Shown one piece after another: positions 29,236-42,258 of a DNA stretch of 64,000 nucleotides. The position numbers and the translations under genes are program-made. Each line of letters starts with the position of its first letter. Positions within the stretch are counted from its first letter, which is position 1. The DNA is from Liolophura sinensis (Eukaryota > Mollusca > Polyplacophora > Chitonida > Chitonidae), in NCBI RefSeq assembly GCF_032854445.1, contig NC_088302.1:6755338-6819337 (forward strand). The letters are read 5' to 3'. Under the pieces are notes generated by a model that saw only the letters and a list, made by a program, of their open reading frames with translations, was not told where the DNA came from and made no database searches.

Positions 29236-32200
29236 TGTAAGAAATTATACAACTGAGAAATAAAGCCGGTAACATACAAGAGAGAAGCGGTCATCAGTTT
29301 TCAATGATCCCGGGCAGACAATGGATATTCCAGGCATGAATTCCATATCAAAGTTCAAATTCGTCCGTGAATGAGTTCCAGGTCAAATAACAGTTAAACC
29401 ATTGTATAATATTTATGGACGCGTAGTGGCTTTACCAGATGGGGTTTTGGTATGCCATGCTTGTATGCAAGGCTGTTTTTGGATGATCCTTGTTGTGTCA
29501 AAATTTTTCCATGTGTCTGATGTTCTTCCATGAAGAACCCGCCAGGTTTACAGTTTATCTCCCCTTATGAAACTTAAATTCCTGTCCGCCTGTGTCAGGC
29601 GAAGAAGCATCCATTTCAGCTCTCAGTATAATGTGTGATAATTGTCAAATCGTCATACACAACCTGTTCGTGTAAAGGTTTAAAACGTAGCACATTACAT
29701 TCCCCCTAAGGTGATTTGGATCACAAAAATGTCGTGATGGTAATTGCAATGTATTGCTCGACATTGGTGAATCAAAATGCTATTGTCATCGCATTTGAGC
29801 TCATAACATTAAAAAAAGTAGCGACCACGGCCCATATTAAGACTTAAGTCATAAATTGCAGTTAAAGAATACGTGAAACGCTTTGGTTTAATTTCTTAAT
29901 GTGCAGATTATCATGTGTAATAACATATTAAAGTACACACAATTCACTCTGGGGGTAAAAATGGTTTCAAAGTACGGTGTTTAAGGTCAGTTCGGAAATT
30001 CAATAGCTTGCAGAAGTGACGTCAACGACTGGTCGAATGCGGGCGGGTGTATGAGCGCGGAGGGGGTGCCAAGCTGGCTCGAAGAAACCATACAGTGTCT
30101 GTGTACATGTCATCATACTCACACTGTAGCGACCCGGTTCACTGGGCTCGGGGCAAACCGGGGTCTTCGCAGAGTTTTGTGCAAGATCAACCATGACGTA
30201 ACCCGACCCTTCACGGAAAACATGCATAATAAAGAGGGGTAATTAACAGATAAAAATACCCTCAAAATGAAAATTACTACACACGGACTATTAGCGTAGG
30301 CTGTTAATAACATTTACTGCAGCACGACAATTTTAAGTCCAAAATGTCATAAACAGGCAACGGCAATCCAATCAGTATTTGTGTCAATGCAATTTTACCG
30401 AGCACAATTGTTAAAATTGGTGGTCATGAGAACAAAAGGAGTGAAAATATGTATCTAGCAACAGCTAGTAGGTATATAACAGTACCAGTCACTGCTCTTA
30501 TCAGTGTCATTCTCGAGGAAAGGGCAAAGGCGGCAAAAATCGTTTGAATTCTTAACACAGTATAATTGCTCACATTTGTGGTACTATTGACATCATTGTT
30601 CTTTTTTAAGCAATCATTTGGGTTAGATATCTCTTTAAAAGAGAAGTGCAAATCACAGGAATTTTGATTCTTCTTCTTGGTTCGACCGTTATGAAGTTGA
30701 CGTGACGGAGGGATTATTCAAAATAATTTGGCCTGGAGACGGTTTGTCAGCATGTAGCACTAGAAGAATTTCTGGATGACTACTCTAAAAACACGTGTGG
30801 GTGTTTTGGCTATTCAATAACATTTGCCTACCGCAAAGAGAGAATACGTATGTTCCTTTCATGAACATTCAAGATATATTTGAATTGCCGTCGGGATGAC
30901 CATTAAATGCCATCCATCAAACCCACCCTATGACTTTTTTCACCCGTTGTGCGTAGACGTGACTAATATACTTTCCATCACGATCTCTTAACATTGGTTT
31001 GAGCGCGAGCTCGGGGGTCAATATAACCCAAAGGAGACCGCATCCATGTCTTTCCCGACGTCTTCTTTCTGACCATTTCTATATAATACAATGAGATTAG
31101 ATCGATTAAAAAAGGCCAGACCGCACATGCACTGTTAGCGTATATAATATGAGCCCGAGCCGTATTTTCTTTCCCTTCTCTTTGTTACACCAAGATTTTT
31201 CTCCTTTTTTTACCTCTGATAGGTTACACCGTGACGACAAAGTAACAACCCTATACCTAAATTCCCTTGAGTTGTCGTTTGTTAACAGTGTTATACAGTC
31301 AAATGTGGGGATAGACTAAAGCAGTTTCATGGAAAAAAGGAACAAATCATATTTTACACAAATCGTGATGGGTTTTTCTCTTTCGCGTTAAAAGTTTGAA
31401 TTAATTGAATGCAGACACATGGCTTTGCTAATGTTTCTATACATATACATGTCAATGCACACATGGCATAATTATGTGCAAATAATTGAATTTACTTTGT
31501 ATTGAATGAACCGTAGGTTATTCCGTTAGCAAACAGCACTTACTGTAAGTTTATTATGTGTGAAAAACTTATTTACAGTTGTCTCTCTTTCCTGCAAATA
31601 TTTTTAACCCCACAGCAAGTGCCCTACAATTTGATTTTTTATTGACGCCACGGTTTCTTAAGATTCCTGTTGGTTGGCTTTGGTCAGTATGCTCTTTACC
31701 ATGTGAATTGGAGTACAGAATCAAGCATATGCATGTCTACGTGTTCCACTATACATTCCAGTTTCAGGACTTTGACAGGAGCGATGTACGCCAAAGCAAT
31801 TTGTGGGTATACTTATACATCTTTAATGCTTATTCCTGGCCATATGGATAACTCGTCCTCGAGGAAGTTTCAAAATATGGCGACTGCGTCACGTGTTGAA
31901 GTCCACTTACACGTAGGCTTTAAACCTCCAGTCTAGCTGACAGACGTTTACATAGCTTACAGCTCCTTCAATGTAGATGGTTATGCAGCTCCGTAGGGCT
32001 GTGATTACGTATACTATCACAGCCGTGTCTTATTCCATAAACTTATTTTAAACACCTCTGTACTTCCCTTGTTGTCTTTAATACACTACAGCTGGACACC
32101 AAATAGTTTGTCTGTCCGTAGTCATATTCGTCTCAGCTATCAATTAAAGGTAGGTGTTCCCATGTGTCATCATGAATAAATCTACACAAGCGTGAAAAGA

Positions 32201-34796
32201 GTGGAAACTGGATAAATTCGAACTCCAGCCACTTTTCAGTGTGTCAGCATATACGTGGACGATATCACTCAAGTTGAAATGGTTTCCAACGGTTTTAGCC
32301 CGTTATTGGAGGTCTAGTGACTTAGATTATGTGGGAGTTTCGATTTGTTTGTATAGGCATCGGATGTCTGCAGAGGATACACAGCGGAATCAGTCAGTTG
32401 CACTTTTATACTGACACAATTTATACTGTATCTCACAGCGTTCTTGCAATCGAAGTCCTCAAGGCCCTCCTTGAAGATGGAAAGCAGACTATTATTCTTA
32501 CATTATCCCCTACCATGCCCGAATTTCAAACATTCGAAACACCGAGTATAATTCCTTATGTACAGATCAACTCGAACACTGTATATGCCAATGAGAATAC
32601 ACGAGGGTAGTGATGTTTTATGAAAGCTTAATAATTTTGGCGTCCCGTTTAGAGATGGAATGTTTGACCTTGGTTACACCTTGGGACATTAACTCGTGGC
32701 AAATTTCCTCCTGTGATGTGTCATGTAAGTCACTACCCCTGTTTTGAATCATCCACTGGCAACTTTTTAGGGAATGACAGGAAAGAGAAATATCAATGAG
32801 ACTTCGGGACAACAGGTTTCATCGGATGCTGTTGACTTGAACATTCAACGTTGCCAGAGCAAAGTTTTTAAAATTGCGTGACAACGCCAGCACAACCTGT
32901 AATGGCTTTACACCAGGGATAGTTTCAATTTTGACATAATAATGGGATTACTGCAAAAACTAGTGTGTCCAGGTTATTTCATCAAACGCCTACACTCCAA
33001 TTTTTTTTTAAGTTTAACAATGAGTATAAATCTCTGTTCAGTAAATATGGACAGAACGTCCAAAATCTCTGGCACTTTACTTCATGATTGCGTTTAATTC
33101 CGCTTAACCCGGGGCTAGGAGCAGTATCTTCATCGTGTTGAATTAGATGGCCACGTTGGATATATGGACAGTTGCAATCAAGATGCAACTGGGATACACA
33201 TCTTGTTCTCGACAAATGAAATTCTACCATGGTACATGGAATACCAATTGCACACAGTCGCCTAGAACACACCCTTCGTCTTTCCATACTTCTCTTTGCA
33301 TGATTTCGCTATATTATCGTACTTTATTTACTTTCTTAGTTCTTCCGTGGTTTATGTTAAACGTCGTTTTTCAATTTAGCCTTGCGATTATTGACCTGGA
33401 AAGTCCTTATTGGTTGGCGACAGATATACGAATGTCTGTATTGACACACAGATTAAAATAGTACGGCTGGAAATACCTAGACAATCATGAATTCCATCGC
33501 TGTAAATTCAGAACCCAAGGTTTGGTCAGAGGCATCCGGGTCGTTACATAGATATTCCACATACATGTCCGCTACTGGTTCAGAATGATAGAATGGTGAA
33601 GTAGTGTGACGTGTTTGATTTGATAAAATGTAAAAGACGACGTCCAAGGACTTACAGAAAGCTAAACTTAATATTTTCTGACTTTAAAATATTGGCGGCT
33701 TATAAATAGTCAGCGAAGAACTTCAGACATATTGTTCAAAGCCAAATAGGCTTTTAGAAGTGAAAAAATCGCGCTAACATTCCTACGAGAAGCGTCGACC
33801 AGATGTCGACAAAGGCCCCGCGAACACCGTAGGCGTAGAAATCTACAATTGCCCTATATCCTCTTCAAGACATTAAGCCAGTGCATACACTTATGTAACA
33901 CACTCGGTGTGTAAGCGCGACTCGGTCCCAAGCTGATTTGAGGTTGAAGGCATCATTTATCTTGCCTACCCAATGTCCTACCTCAGAGGGGAAAGTTTTC
34001 CTATTACCATTAGTTTGATACTTCATAAAATCTAATTCACTGTAGTCCTTGAGAAAGAAACATATTGTCATGTCTGGTTTTTGACTTACCAACAAATGAC
34101 TTTGTAAATGATATAGTATGATGAGCGTGTATGTAATCAGAATGATATATGTACATGACCTTTTAAATCCTGTTGTTTACAGAACACGTAATCCATCATA
34201 ACGTCGATCTACTTTGCCGTTGACTTCATGCATTGTCGTTGAACACACAATTGTATTGTCCATAGGACACTGCTCCCCAGTACGGCATGAAACATATCCC
34301 ACTTATTTGTGTAGGCAGATATAAAACTTATATGTAGACAGATATATAAGTAATAAAAAGTATGATAGGCAATTTTGCTCTTATACAGTCATTACTGATT
34401 TGATTGTGGCGGATCAAAGGCACAACAGTTCTTAGTCTACTTTACCGAATTGTTCACTCATTATCCGTAGCAATGGTGATTTGGAGGGGCGGGGGTCTTC
34501 TGGTTTTGTCTTCGTCAAAACTGAGGACCAATCTTGAGAAACCAAGAGACTGCAAAAAAGTCCGACGTTAGGTTAATGCAGAGTTTTAGTATATGTATAC
34601 GACGTTATACTTATATTCGCATAAAATACATTATTTATAAACCTACAGCAAAATTTGATAATAAGTGTGCGATTTTTCTAATGCCTTTTCTTCATTTTGA
34701 ACATTATATCCGTCATGTTGCGGTGGCGGCTTTTTGAACAATTCGAGCACTGAGAACCGTAGGCATGCCGCTCTACCAAGTCTCAAATTTTGGAAA
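29236..34796. other. Unassigned AT-rich DNA
   Basis: More than 5 kb without a recognised gene or repeat. A perfect cAMP-response-type palindrome TGACGTCA lies at 30,017-30,024 in a slightly GC-richer patch (30,000-30,200), which could be regulatory but has no gene attached. Open frames such as 31,579-31,851 and 32,329-32,610 show no motif. Confidence 0.45.
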
Positions 34797-36227
34797 ATGA
34801 ATGAATGAATGATTATGGCTTAACTCCACATCGGCAATATCTCAGCCGTATCATGTCGAGAACAAGTTGTGGTTCAGGTTTTCGATTTGGTAGTGAAAAT
34901 ATCAAACATAAAACAAAAATGTTTGGACAGGTTAAAAATCAAATCAAATTAAAACAAACAGTTAAAATTCGAAAACCAGGGTAATGTAAAAAAAAGTTTA
35001 TCTAGAAAAAATTTTATATGTATTTTTTATCTATATATATTAATAATAATTAAAATTTATATCTGATGATATAAGCCAATGGCCCTCAAATATTTTATGA
35101 CAACATCACCAGCGATGCTGTTAAATAAATCCTATCCAGAGTTGACTGTGTAGAATCTGTGCCGAACATGGCGAAAGTCTACACAGTCAACCAGGAGATG
35201 TTCGATGTCGCATTAAGCATCGCATCCCACACACTCTCGGGTAGAGCCCCCATCGAAAATAAAATTGTGAGTTACAGGAGCATGCCCAATACGACACCTC
35301 GTTAGAACCACTTAGTCTCTTCGAGACATAACGTGACTATACAAATTGCAGCCAATAACAGGGCGAACACTATGCAATTTATTGCAGACCTGAAGGTCCC
35401 ATTCGTCGTGCCAAAGGCGACGAATATATTAAAGAATATTAGAATGAAAATCCGTAAAAGGGAATTTACCTTTTGATGTGGATTTATTTATATATCTACG
35501 ACTCCATGTTTCCATGGATACAAGTATCGCTCGGTATCCAACACAATATAATATCTTTACCTCTTTTAATTAGTTTTCTTTGTAAGGTTAAAATTTCAAG
35601 AATGAGCAGATATTCAAATTTGTTGTTCTGTATTGCTGAAAGGGAAAAGAGCGAAACACTACCGGCCGGAGAAACATATAATTGAGTCAGGAGTATAGCG
35701 CTGGCCTCGACAGAAAAGACTGGAAAAGGAGATGGCAGACGAAAAGAAGAGACTTGCTGTTCCAAGACAGAAGCAGTCACAACTCTGTCCCCATCCTAAT
35801 GACCATCTTGCTGAATTATTAGAGGATTTGTATTGGAATTATTATATTAACGTAGATCAAATATCAGTTTAGGTTGTGGAAGAAGACAGGGAGGTGACTG
35901 CGGAAAAGACATTGGAGCTATTTGCTCTCGCTTGATGTTAGCTGCCTCAATATGGTCCCGTATACGAAGACCGAAAGAAGGGATCTTATTGGGGCTTTTA
36001 TTGAATTTATCTATATATGACGGATTAAAAACTCAGTCTTAGGCAGAGTTTGTTGGATGCGTTTTAAGCTTTGTAGCATATTAAAGGCTCGGTTATCTAA
36101 AGAGGGCTCTGTTATATAATAACGATTTGACAATTATCACGCATTATAATATAATATAAAGAAGGCTCATTTGCTTCAACGTATAAACTCTCTACTGGTA
36201 AGGTTCTAAAAGCACCAAGGCTCAGCC

Positions 36228-37317
36228 TCAAATCTTGGCGATGGACTGGATCCAACATTTTATATACGACTTCCTAGTGCAACCGTAAATGATGGACCCA
36301 TTGTCCAAATTAGACCTCACCAGAGAAATACATCGGTCACCACCCCAATCCGTGCTAGACACGACCTTGATTATACTGAGAGCCTTTGCACATTTAGCTT
36401 TAAGCATTTTTATGAGAGGTATAAAAGATAATTCATTGTCGAATATTATACCGAAAAAACTAGTTTCACCAAGAATTGTAATCTGTTTATCACAAAATTT
36501 TTTACCAAGGTCAAGATTGAAATTTCCGTTCATTACAAAATGCATACCGACGGTTTTAGAAGTTCAAAACCTAAAACCATTTTCAGCTGCCCATTTCTCA
36601 ATCTTTTTGGAGACTAAGCTGCAGCTGACGTTCGATGTAATTCATATTTTTAGCTCGGTAGCATATAAGGAAATCATACACGTATAACGAACCTTCCGTG
36701 ACACATGTTAATGTTTTTGCTGAGCTATTTATTTTTATGCTAAAGTATGTTGGCGATAATATACTGCCCTGAGGAACACCCATTTCCTACTTACGAGAGT
36801 GAGAAAGAGTAGACCCCACCTGTACGTTGAACTGAAAATCAGATAAAAATTCTTATTTTTTAAAAAAAAAAATCTGTAATCGGCCTTTTACGCCCCTATC
36901 CACGAGGTCTTTTAAATTACCATATTTCCATGCGGTGTTTTAGGCCTTCTCAATGTCGAAAAATATAGATACCTCATGTTCATTATTAATAAACCCATTG
37001 TGAATGAAAGTTTCAAATCAAACAAGGTGATCTAAAGGTGATCGACCTTGCCGAAAACCGCACTGTGTATTATATATTAAATTGTTGGTTTCTAAAAACC
37101 AAACACACCTACCATTTATCGCCCGCTCTATAGTCTTGCAGACACATCTGGTAAGAGCTATGGGCCAGTAATTAGACGGATCAGCATGATCCTTACCCAG
37201 TTTACGAACCGGGATAATACACGCCTCCCTCCATGACTGTGGAAAATTACCAGTTATCCAAACCGTATTAAGTAAGTGCAAGGAAGTCTCAAGTGGCTCA
37301 GGTGGTAAATGGTTCAA
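36228..37317 (-). pseudogene. LINE ORF2 reverse transcriptase, decayed
   Basis: The upstream frame (37,317-37,018) shows PVRKLGKDHADPSNYWPIAL and TQCGFRQGRSPLDHLV, the fingers region. 36,783-36,598 shows GVPQGSILSP and then SLYVYDFLICY, in which the catalytic YVDD box has become YVYD. 36,545-36,228 shows ETSFFGIIFDNELSFIP and a thumb fragment. Frameshifts separate the pieces. The changed catalytic box makes it inactive regardless of the frameshifts. Confidence 0.85.
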
Positions 37318-38074
37318 AAATTTATAATATACGTTATCAGGAACACTAGGAGTATCGTGTGCCTTTTAATGCAGTTTTAAGTGCATGGATATTAAATGCA
37401 TGAATATTAAAAGAACGAATATAACATTCTAAAGTTTTAAAAGTAAAGGGCAAAGTTTCTGATTCATGTTCCACACCTTACGCTTGGGTGTGTTTGACGT
37501 AATGCCTGAAACAAAGTTCCCCTAAGAAGATTGTCTCTCGGCAATCGACGAGCTGTAGCTCGAAAAATACGAACCAGGTATAAATTATTATCAGTAGGAC
37601 AATGATCAAGTTGGTGTTCAGCCTTTTTCAAGTCCCTGTATAGCCTTATGACAGTCATTGTCTTACCAAGCTTTAATTTTGAACTTTGTTTGTCGAGGTC
37701 TTAAGGATAGTTCTACTGGCAGCCCGTAAAACAACCTAATTAAAGTTAAATGTTGGGTCATCTTCAGAGTCTGTCGGGGTGATATCAGCTGCACAGAACA
37801 TCTCGATTTCGATCTGCTTGATCAATCTTCCACCTAGCTACACGTTCTAAAGAATTAGAAGTGATATGCTCTAGGATTATAGGAAAATGGTCACTACCAC
37901 AAAGATCGTCATGCACCTTTCAAGTAGAATACGGGAGAAGTGATGGATCTGTGATAGTGAGATCGATAGCAAAATAAGTGCCGTCACCCGGATGTAAATA
38001 GGTGTTAGCTTTATCACTGAAATAACACTTTTTCTCCTCAGATAAGAAGTCTTCCACTATCTTGCCCTTATTAT

Positions 38075-38320
38075 TTATGTTATTACTGCCCTATAGAGGT
38101 TATGGGAATTAAAATCTCCCATTATTATAGACGGTTTTGCCAATTGTTCTATTAAATTCTGTAATTGGAAAGCTGACAAAGAAGTGTTCGTGGGAATATA
38201 CAGCGAACATACTCTGATTGTTTGAGACAATAAAACACAAACTGACACAGCCTGAAGCTCTGTATCCAGGGCAATAAGGCTGTTAATAATAATATTGTTA
38301 TTTATGAAAATCGAAGACAC
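38075..38320 (-). pseudogene. LINE ORF2 AP endonuclease fragment
   Basis: An 81-codon frame with FINNNIIINSLIALDTELQAV, VCSLYIPTN and PSIIMGDFNSHN; GDFNSHN is the conserved APE block that coordinates the metal and contacts the phosphate. The N-terminal endonuclease half is cut at 38,321, where a plus-strand LINE begins. Confidence 0.85.
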
Positions 38321-38321
38321 G

Positions 38322-38985
38322 AATAAACGGAAATTCCATCTAGACCCTGAACATAATTTTTGTGGTGTAACCAGCGAAAATAAATTTTTATGGGTTATAT
38401 TCGATAAAAATTATCATTTATACCTCACATAAAAATGCTTAAAGCTAAATGTGCAAAGGCTCTCGATATAATTAAGGTCGTGTCTAGCACCGACTGGGGT
38501 GCTGATCGATCAGTTTTACTTAATTTATATCGTTCTCTGGTGAGGTCTAATTTAGATTATTCTAATATGCTACAAAGTTTAAGCATATCCAACAAAGCCT
38601 GCCTACGACTGTGTTTTCAATTCATTATATGTAGACAAATATACTAATGTCCTAACAAGATCCGTCCGTTCGGTGTTCGTGTTAGGGACCTTATAGTGGA
38701 AGCCAAAATTAAACTTGGCTACAGGGTTGCAGCTGGAGATGTCTTAGGGCAGTAGGTTGCTTCTCTTCGTCTTCCATCATCGTCTTCAATGTTTTCTGCA
38801 GAGGCCAGGGCTATACTTATCATATGTTTCTTCTGGGCATGCCCAAAGTTTTGAATGTTCATCAGATCATGTCGAAAATTATTCACGGCCTCCTGGTTTG
38901 AACATGTTCTCGCCACAATATGGGTGAGATATTGCCGAAGTGGCGTTAAGCCATAATCATTCATTCATTCATTCATTTATTCAAA
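38322..38985 (+). mobile_element. LINE 3' fragment, plus strand, head to head with the previous copy
   Basis: Plus-strand RT/thumb sequence (38,435-38,580: CAKALDIIKVVSSTDWGADRS), then a short version of the RNase H (VASLRLPSSSS; FSAEARAI), 3' UTR with CGCCAC...GTGGCG and a CATT tail at 38,967-38,985. A large internal loss joins the thumb to the region after it (near 38,570). Its 3' part from 38,711 starts the 11.68-kb tandem duplication. Confidence 0.85.
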
Positions 38986-39760
38986 GCGCCGCCCACAGTT
39001 CGCTCTTCTTCATTTAAATAAGTGGTGTGCAATGAATATGTTTAAAAGTTATTTTATCTTAGTCAGATGTCTTCAGGTGAGTTTGCTAAAGACAAAAGGT
39101 AAGATGGTGTAATGATAGGACAAACTATTATTTCAATAAAATTTCCTGAAGACTTCAACAATTCCACTGTATAATATTGTGATATATAGATATTATGGAG
39201 GGAAACGTAATGGAGATTCATCTTTATCACTGGACCCAGGACGACCCTTCCTTGGAGAACAGCTGGAAGATCTCCCTGATGCGCCCGATGCATCCATCAT
39301 AACTGCATCTGATGTTGAAGGACTAACGTCTTCCAGAGATCCAAACATAAAGTTTGAATAGGATCCCTGGTACTCTTACGGGGACGCTCTGTGGGGCTAC
39401 TAGGTGTATTAGGTTTATTATTATTTCCACTGTCGGGTTTAGTTTGGACTTCCTTTTGGCATTATCATTTTTAGAGAGATTGGGTTCAGGTTTATCAGTT
39501 TGTCTACAAGTGCTATTTACTCGTTGTATTTGTTGTATTGACGTAGTCTGGGTTGAACAAGAATTACGCGCTGGTTGAGCCGGAAGTTGTACAGAAGTAG
39601 AACTAGGTTTGTCATTTCCAATGGGCCATGTCTATGAAGTTTAAGTAGCAACATATTCTACTCGCTTGACCACAAACGAAGCCTGGAGAGAAGTATTCAC
39701 CCCAATTGCAGCACGTAACTGTGCTGCTACAGTCGAAACCATCAATACCTTTTACTACCG
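38986..39760 (-). mobile_element. LINE ORF1/ORF2 junction fragment, minus strand (copy 1)
   Basis: Read on the minus strand, it holds the C-terminal part of ORF1 with a Ser/Pro/Gln-rich stretch (about 39,700-39,550) matching that at 62,130-62,280, then a segment (39,350-39,220) equivalent to 62,460-62,590, then the start of ORF2. The copy is diverged and has stops. It is inverted relative to the LINE pieces on either side. Confidence 0.75.
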
Positions 39761-40340
39761 CATCGGAAACAAATCAGTTTATTTTTACATAGGCCCTTGT
39801 TGTGACAAAACTTTTGAAAGGTGAAGCAACGTGTCGGATTAGCGATATATAAATCCACATTAACACTATAGATATTACTACGGGAGGACGGTAGCATTGA
39901 AGGTGAAAAGATATGTATTTAGTAAAAGGATGTTACAAGATTTCTTCTGTAACGAGACGACTATCTGCGTTACTTCTGGCTGCTCTCCAACTCTAGTTAT
40001 TAAAGTTGTTGGTCTGACATATCAACGGAGTTTTAGTTCGATTTATATTCAGGTTGTTGTACTGGCTTGACAAACACACAGCAACTTTGATGGCATTACG
40101 ATTGGTGTGTATACGAACTGCTTCTGTTCGAGTAATGAACATTTCAAGCCGATTCGAACTCGACATGAAATACCTATCTGAAGGCTTTATTCCGTCTGGT
40201 TTCTACATAGAGAACTGGGACTGAAATGTTGACTGCTATCTCGTCTGGACCCTGCACACGTGCAGCGGAAGTGTTGCCATAGGGACTGACGCAATGCGGG
40301 AATCCCTCATAGTGTGAAGGATTTTGATTGGTTCATTGCG
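39761..40340. other. Unassigned DNA upstream of a promoter-like block
   Basis: No coding motif. The sequence before 40,340 may be the upstream part of a promoter, since a TATA box and a CCAAT-type site follow. No other repeat is seen apart from its own second copy 11,679 bp downstream. Confidence 0.4.
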
Positions 40341-40400
40341 AGGTCATGGCTCGTGACCTTTCAGTATAAATACGGAGCCCGCGCAGCTTCAACGTCGGCA
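40326..40400 (+). promoter_or_regulatory. TATA-type promoter-like block interrupted by a SINE (copy 1)
   Basis: GATTGG (reverse CCAAT) at 40,326-40,331, an inverted pair of AGGTCA half-sites with 7-bp spacing (40,341-40,359, the nuclear-receptor half-site sequence) and TATAAATA at 40,365-40,372. A start site would be expected about 25-30 bp downstream, at 40,390-40,400, exactly where the SINE has inserted. The gene it might serve is not recognised. Confidence 0.4.
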
Positions 40401-40666
40401 GGGGCCTCCGTGGCTCAGTCGGTTAGCGCGCTAGCGCAGCGCAATGACCCAGGAGCCTCTCACCAATGTGGTCGCTGTGAGTTCAAGTCCAGCTCATGCT
40501 GGCTTCCTCTCCGGCCGTAAGTGCGAAGGTCTCCCAGCAACCTGCGGATGGTCGTGGGTTTCCCCCGGGCTGTGCCCGGTTTCCACGCACCATAATGCTG
40601 GCCGCCGTCGTATAAGTGAAATATTCTTGAGTACGGCGTAAAACACCAATCAAAAAAAAAAAAAAC
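40401..40666 (+). repeat. Full-length SINE with 12-bp target duplication (copy 1)
   Basis: Best copy of the family. The tRNA-derived head has an A box (TGGCTCAGTCGG, about 40,411-40,422) and a B-box-like GTTCAAGTCC (40,481-40,490), internal promoter elements for RNA polymerase III. The conserved 3' domain and an A14 tail follow. The 12-bp direct repeat TCAACGTCGGCA flanks it at 40,389-40,400 and 40,667-40,678, so insertion is by target-primed reverse transcription, presumably using a partner LINE's enzyme. Confidence 0.95.
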
Positions 40667-41499
40667 TCAACGTCGGCATTTTTGCGGAAAAATAGCAAAA
40701 GCACAGTTTAGGTAAAGTTATCCGACCAGAGATGGCACAGCGGCAGCTGAGTGTGATGGCCATACCACTGTAAGTTAAATTACAGCACATGGTTTGGTAC
40801 TGGTATAGAAATATCGGCACACCAAGCACATGGCTAATTATAATATTCATGCTATGTAGATCATTACGACGTCACCAGATTGGGTGGAATCCCAGTAGTA
40901 CATTTCACTGTCTACCATATAGACAGCAATTACACAGGGGTAATAACTTAATATCGATACTACGAGTCTATGTGGGGTGGAAGTTAGTAAACTGCTACTT
41001 ACCATACCAATCTTGAGATCATTTATGAGTAATTTACCTCAAACAATACGAGGTCGGGGTTTATCCAATCTATTGTCGCCCTCATCAAACCCGGTGGTAG
41101 ATGTGGATGGACTGTCCCTTGGGAATTTCCGATGAGTGTAGCTGTTTATAGACTGACGTTTGGGAGAGAATCCGGCTGTTGACGGCTTGTTAAAGTGTCA
41201 CCGTGATTCATGCCAGTGTTCTTACAGATCGCGACAGTTGAGGACGAGATGAAACTGAAGGAAGGTGTTATTTAGGTAACATGGACTGAACATTCCACCA
41301 CTTTCGGTGTATTCTGTTTCTGTCCTAGTAGTAAATGTCTCAGGCTCATATAAATACATAGGCCTGTTGGAAATCAGTTATATGGAGATGCATATTATTT
41401 AACCTGAATTGAACATACCATCGTTTATGTATATATTCGTTTCAATATCTAGTTTGTTATGCATTACCTCCTGTTCACCGTGTTAGGAACTGGACGATT
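40667..41499. other. Unassigned DNA (copy 1)
   Basis: Sequence after the SINE, beginning with the duplicated target site. No coding motif or other repeat is recognised. Confidence 0.45.
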
Positions 41500-41805
41500 A
41501 CAGAAGCTTACCCTGCCTACCTGGTACCTGGAAGATGATAGAAGCACCCAAGGGATGCTTTAACTTTTCGTGAATCGTTTATTCCACTCACTAAAGTACA
41601 ACCCACGTTACCTCGCGAGAAAATCATTCGGTTGCTCTCCGGCCCTTCCGGCGTAAAGAGCCGAGGTTTCGTAGGTTTGTTGCTCTTGACATCAGGACTC
41701 AAGAACAACCGAATGATTTTTTTTTTGCAAGGTATTTGCGGGTTTTCGAGAACTTGCGAGATCCAGAAGGGTGAACTCCAGGAGATATAATTCTAAAGAT
41801 GTTTT

Positions 41806-42147
41806 TTAAAATGTACTTCCTATGAGCGGCATAGACAGGGAAGTCGAGAAATGACATGCATTTTCACATTTATGTTTACATTTACTACATGACTGATCGT
41901 CGATAATGTTATATTTAAAGAGGTCACCATGAAGAGCGCTCAGTTCCATTCTCATTCTACAGAGCACAATAGAGGAAAATGTGTGAAATGAATTATACAC
42001 AGATGTTAGATCATATTTAATACTGTCTGGAGAGTACAAAAAGTTCTTAACTGTTTCCAAAGAAGAGTTTAGGATATGAACAGGCAATGAATTCCATTCT
42101 CGGTAAGCTTGGGAGAGAAGGAAGAAGAGAAAATCTGAGTTCGGCAT
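41806..42147 (-). pseudogene. CR1-like ORF2 C-terminal end, frameshifted in copy 1
   Basis: Shows QAYREWNSLPVHIL and a Cys/His cluster SCSKCKHKCENACH. A 4-bp loss near 41,846 (relative to the second copy) shifts the frame right after the cluster, truncating the frame. The block is the usual C-terminal region of this LINE type, downstream of the RT thumb. Confidence 0.8.
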
Positions 42148-42258
42148 TTAAATAATCGAAAGTGATGTCTATTTGTAAGATTGTAGGCATTTGTTTCGCT
42201 GTCATACTTTTGAGTTAGTAAGGTTTTTAGGTATGGAGGAGAGAGTCCATTGATGATT

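Larger units (their letters stand above)
34797..38321 (-). mobile_element. LINE, long decayed minus-strand copy (endonuclease to tail)
   Basis: The same RNase H-bearing family, read from the AP endonuclease at 38,320 down to the tail at 34,797, where plus-strand GAATGAAT is the tail complement. In order on the minus strand: endonuclease (38,320-38,075), linker, RT (37,317-36,228), RNase H (35,830-35,496), decayed C-terminus and 3' UTR. It is more diverged than the 4-6.5 kb copy and has many stops, with an extra AT insertion at about 36,115-36,160. Confidence 0.88.

Noticed and set aside
29072-29263. Host exon at the dispersed repeat
   Set aside because: Its partner at 23,392-23,535 has stops in the same frame, so the open frame is probably chance.
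30017-30024. Functional cAMP-response promoter
   Set aside because: The perfect TGACGTCA palindrome stands alone; no TATA box, start site or gene was seen beside it.
40401-40500. True tRNA gene in the SINE head
   Set aside because: A- and B-box-like sequences are present but the cloverleaf cannot be completed, and the unit continues directly into the SINE body with an A tail and target duplication.
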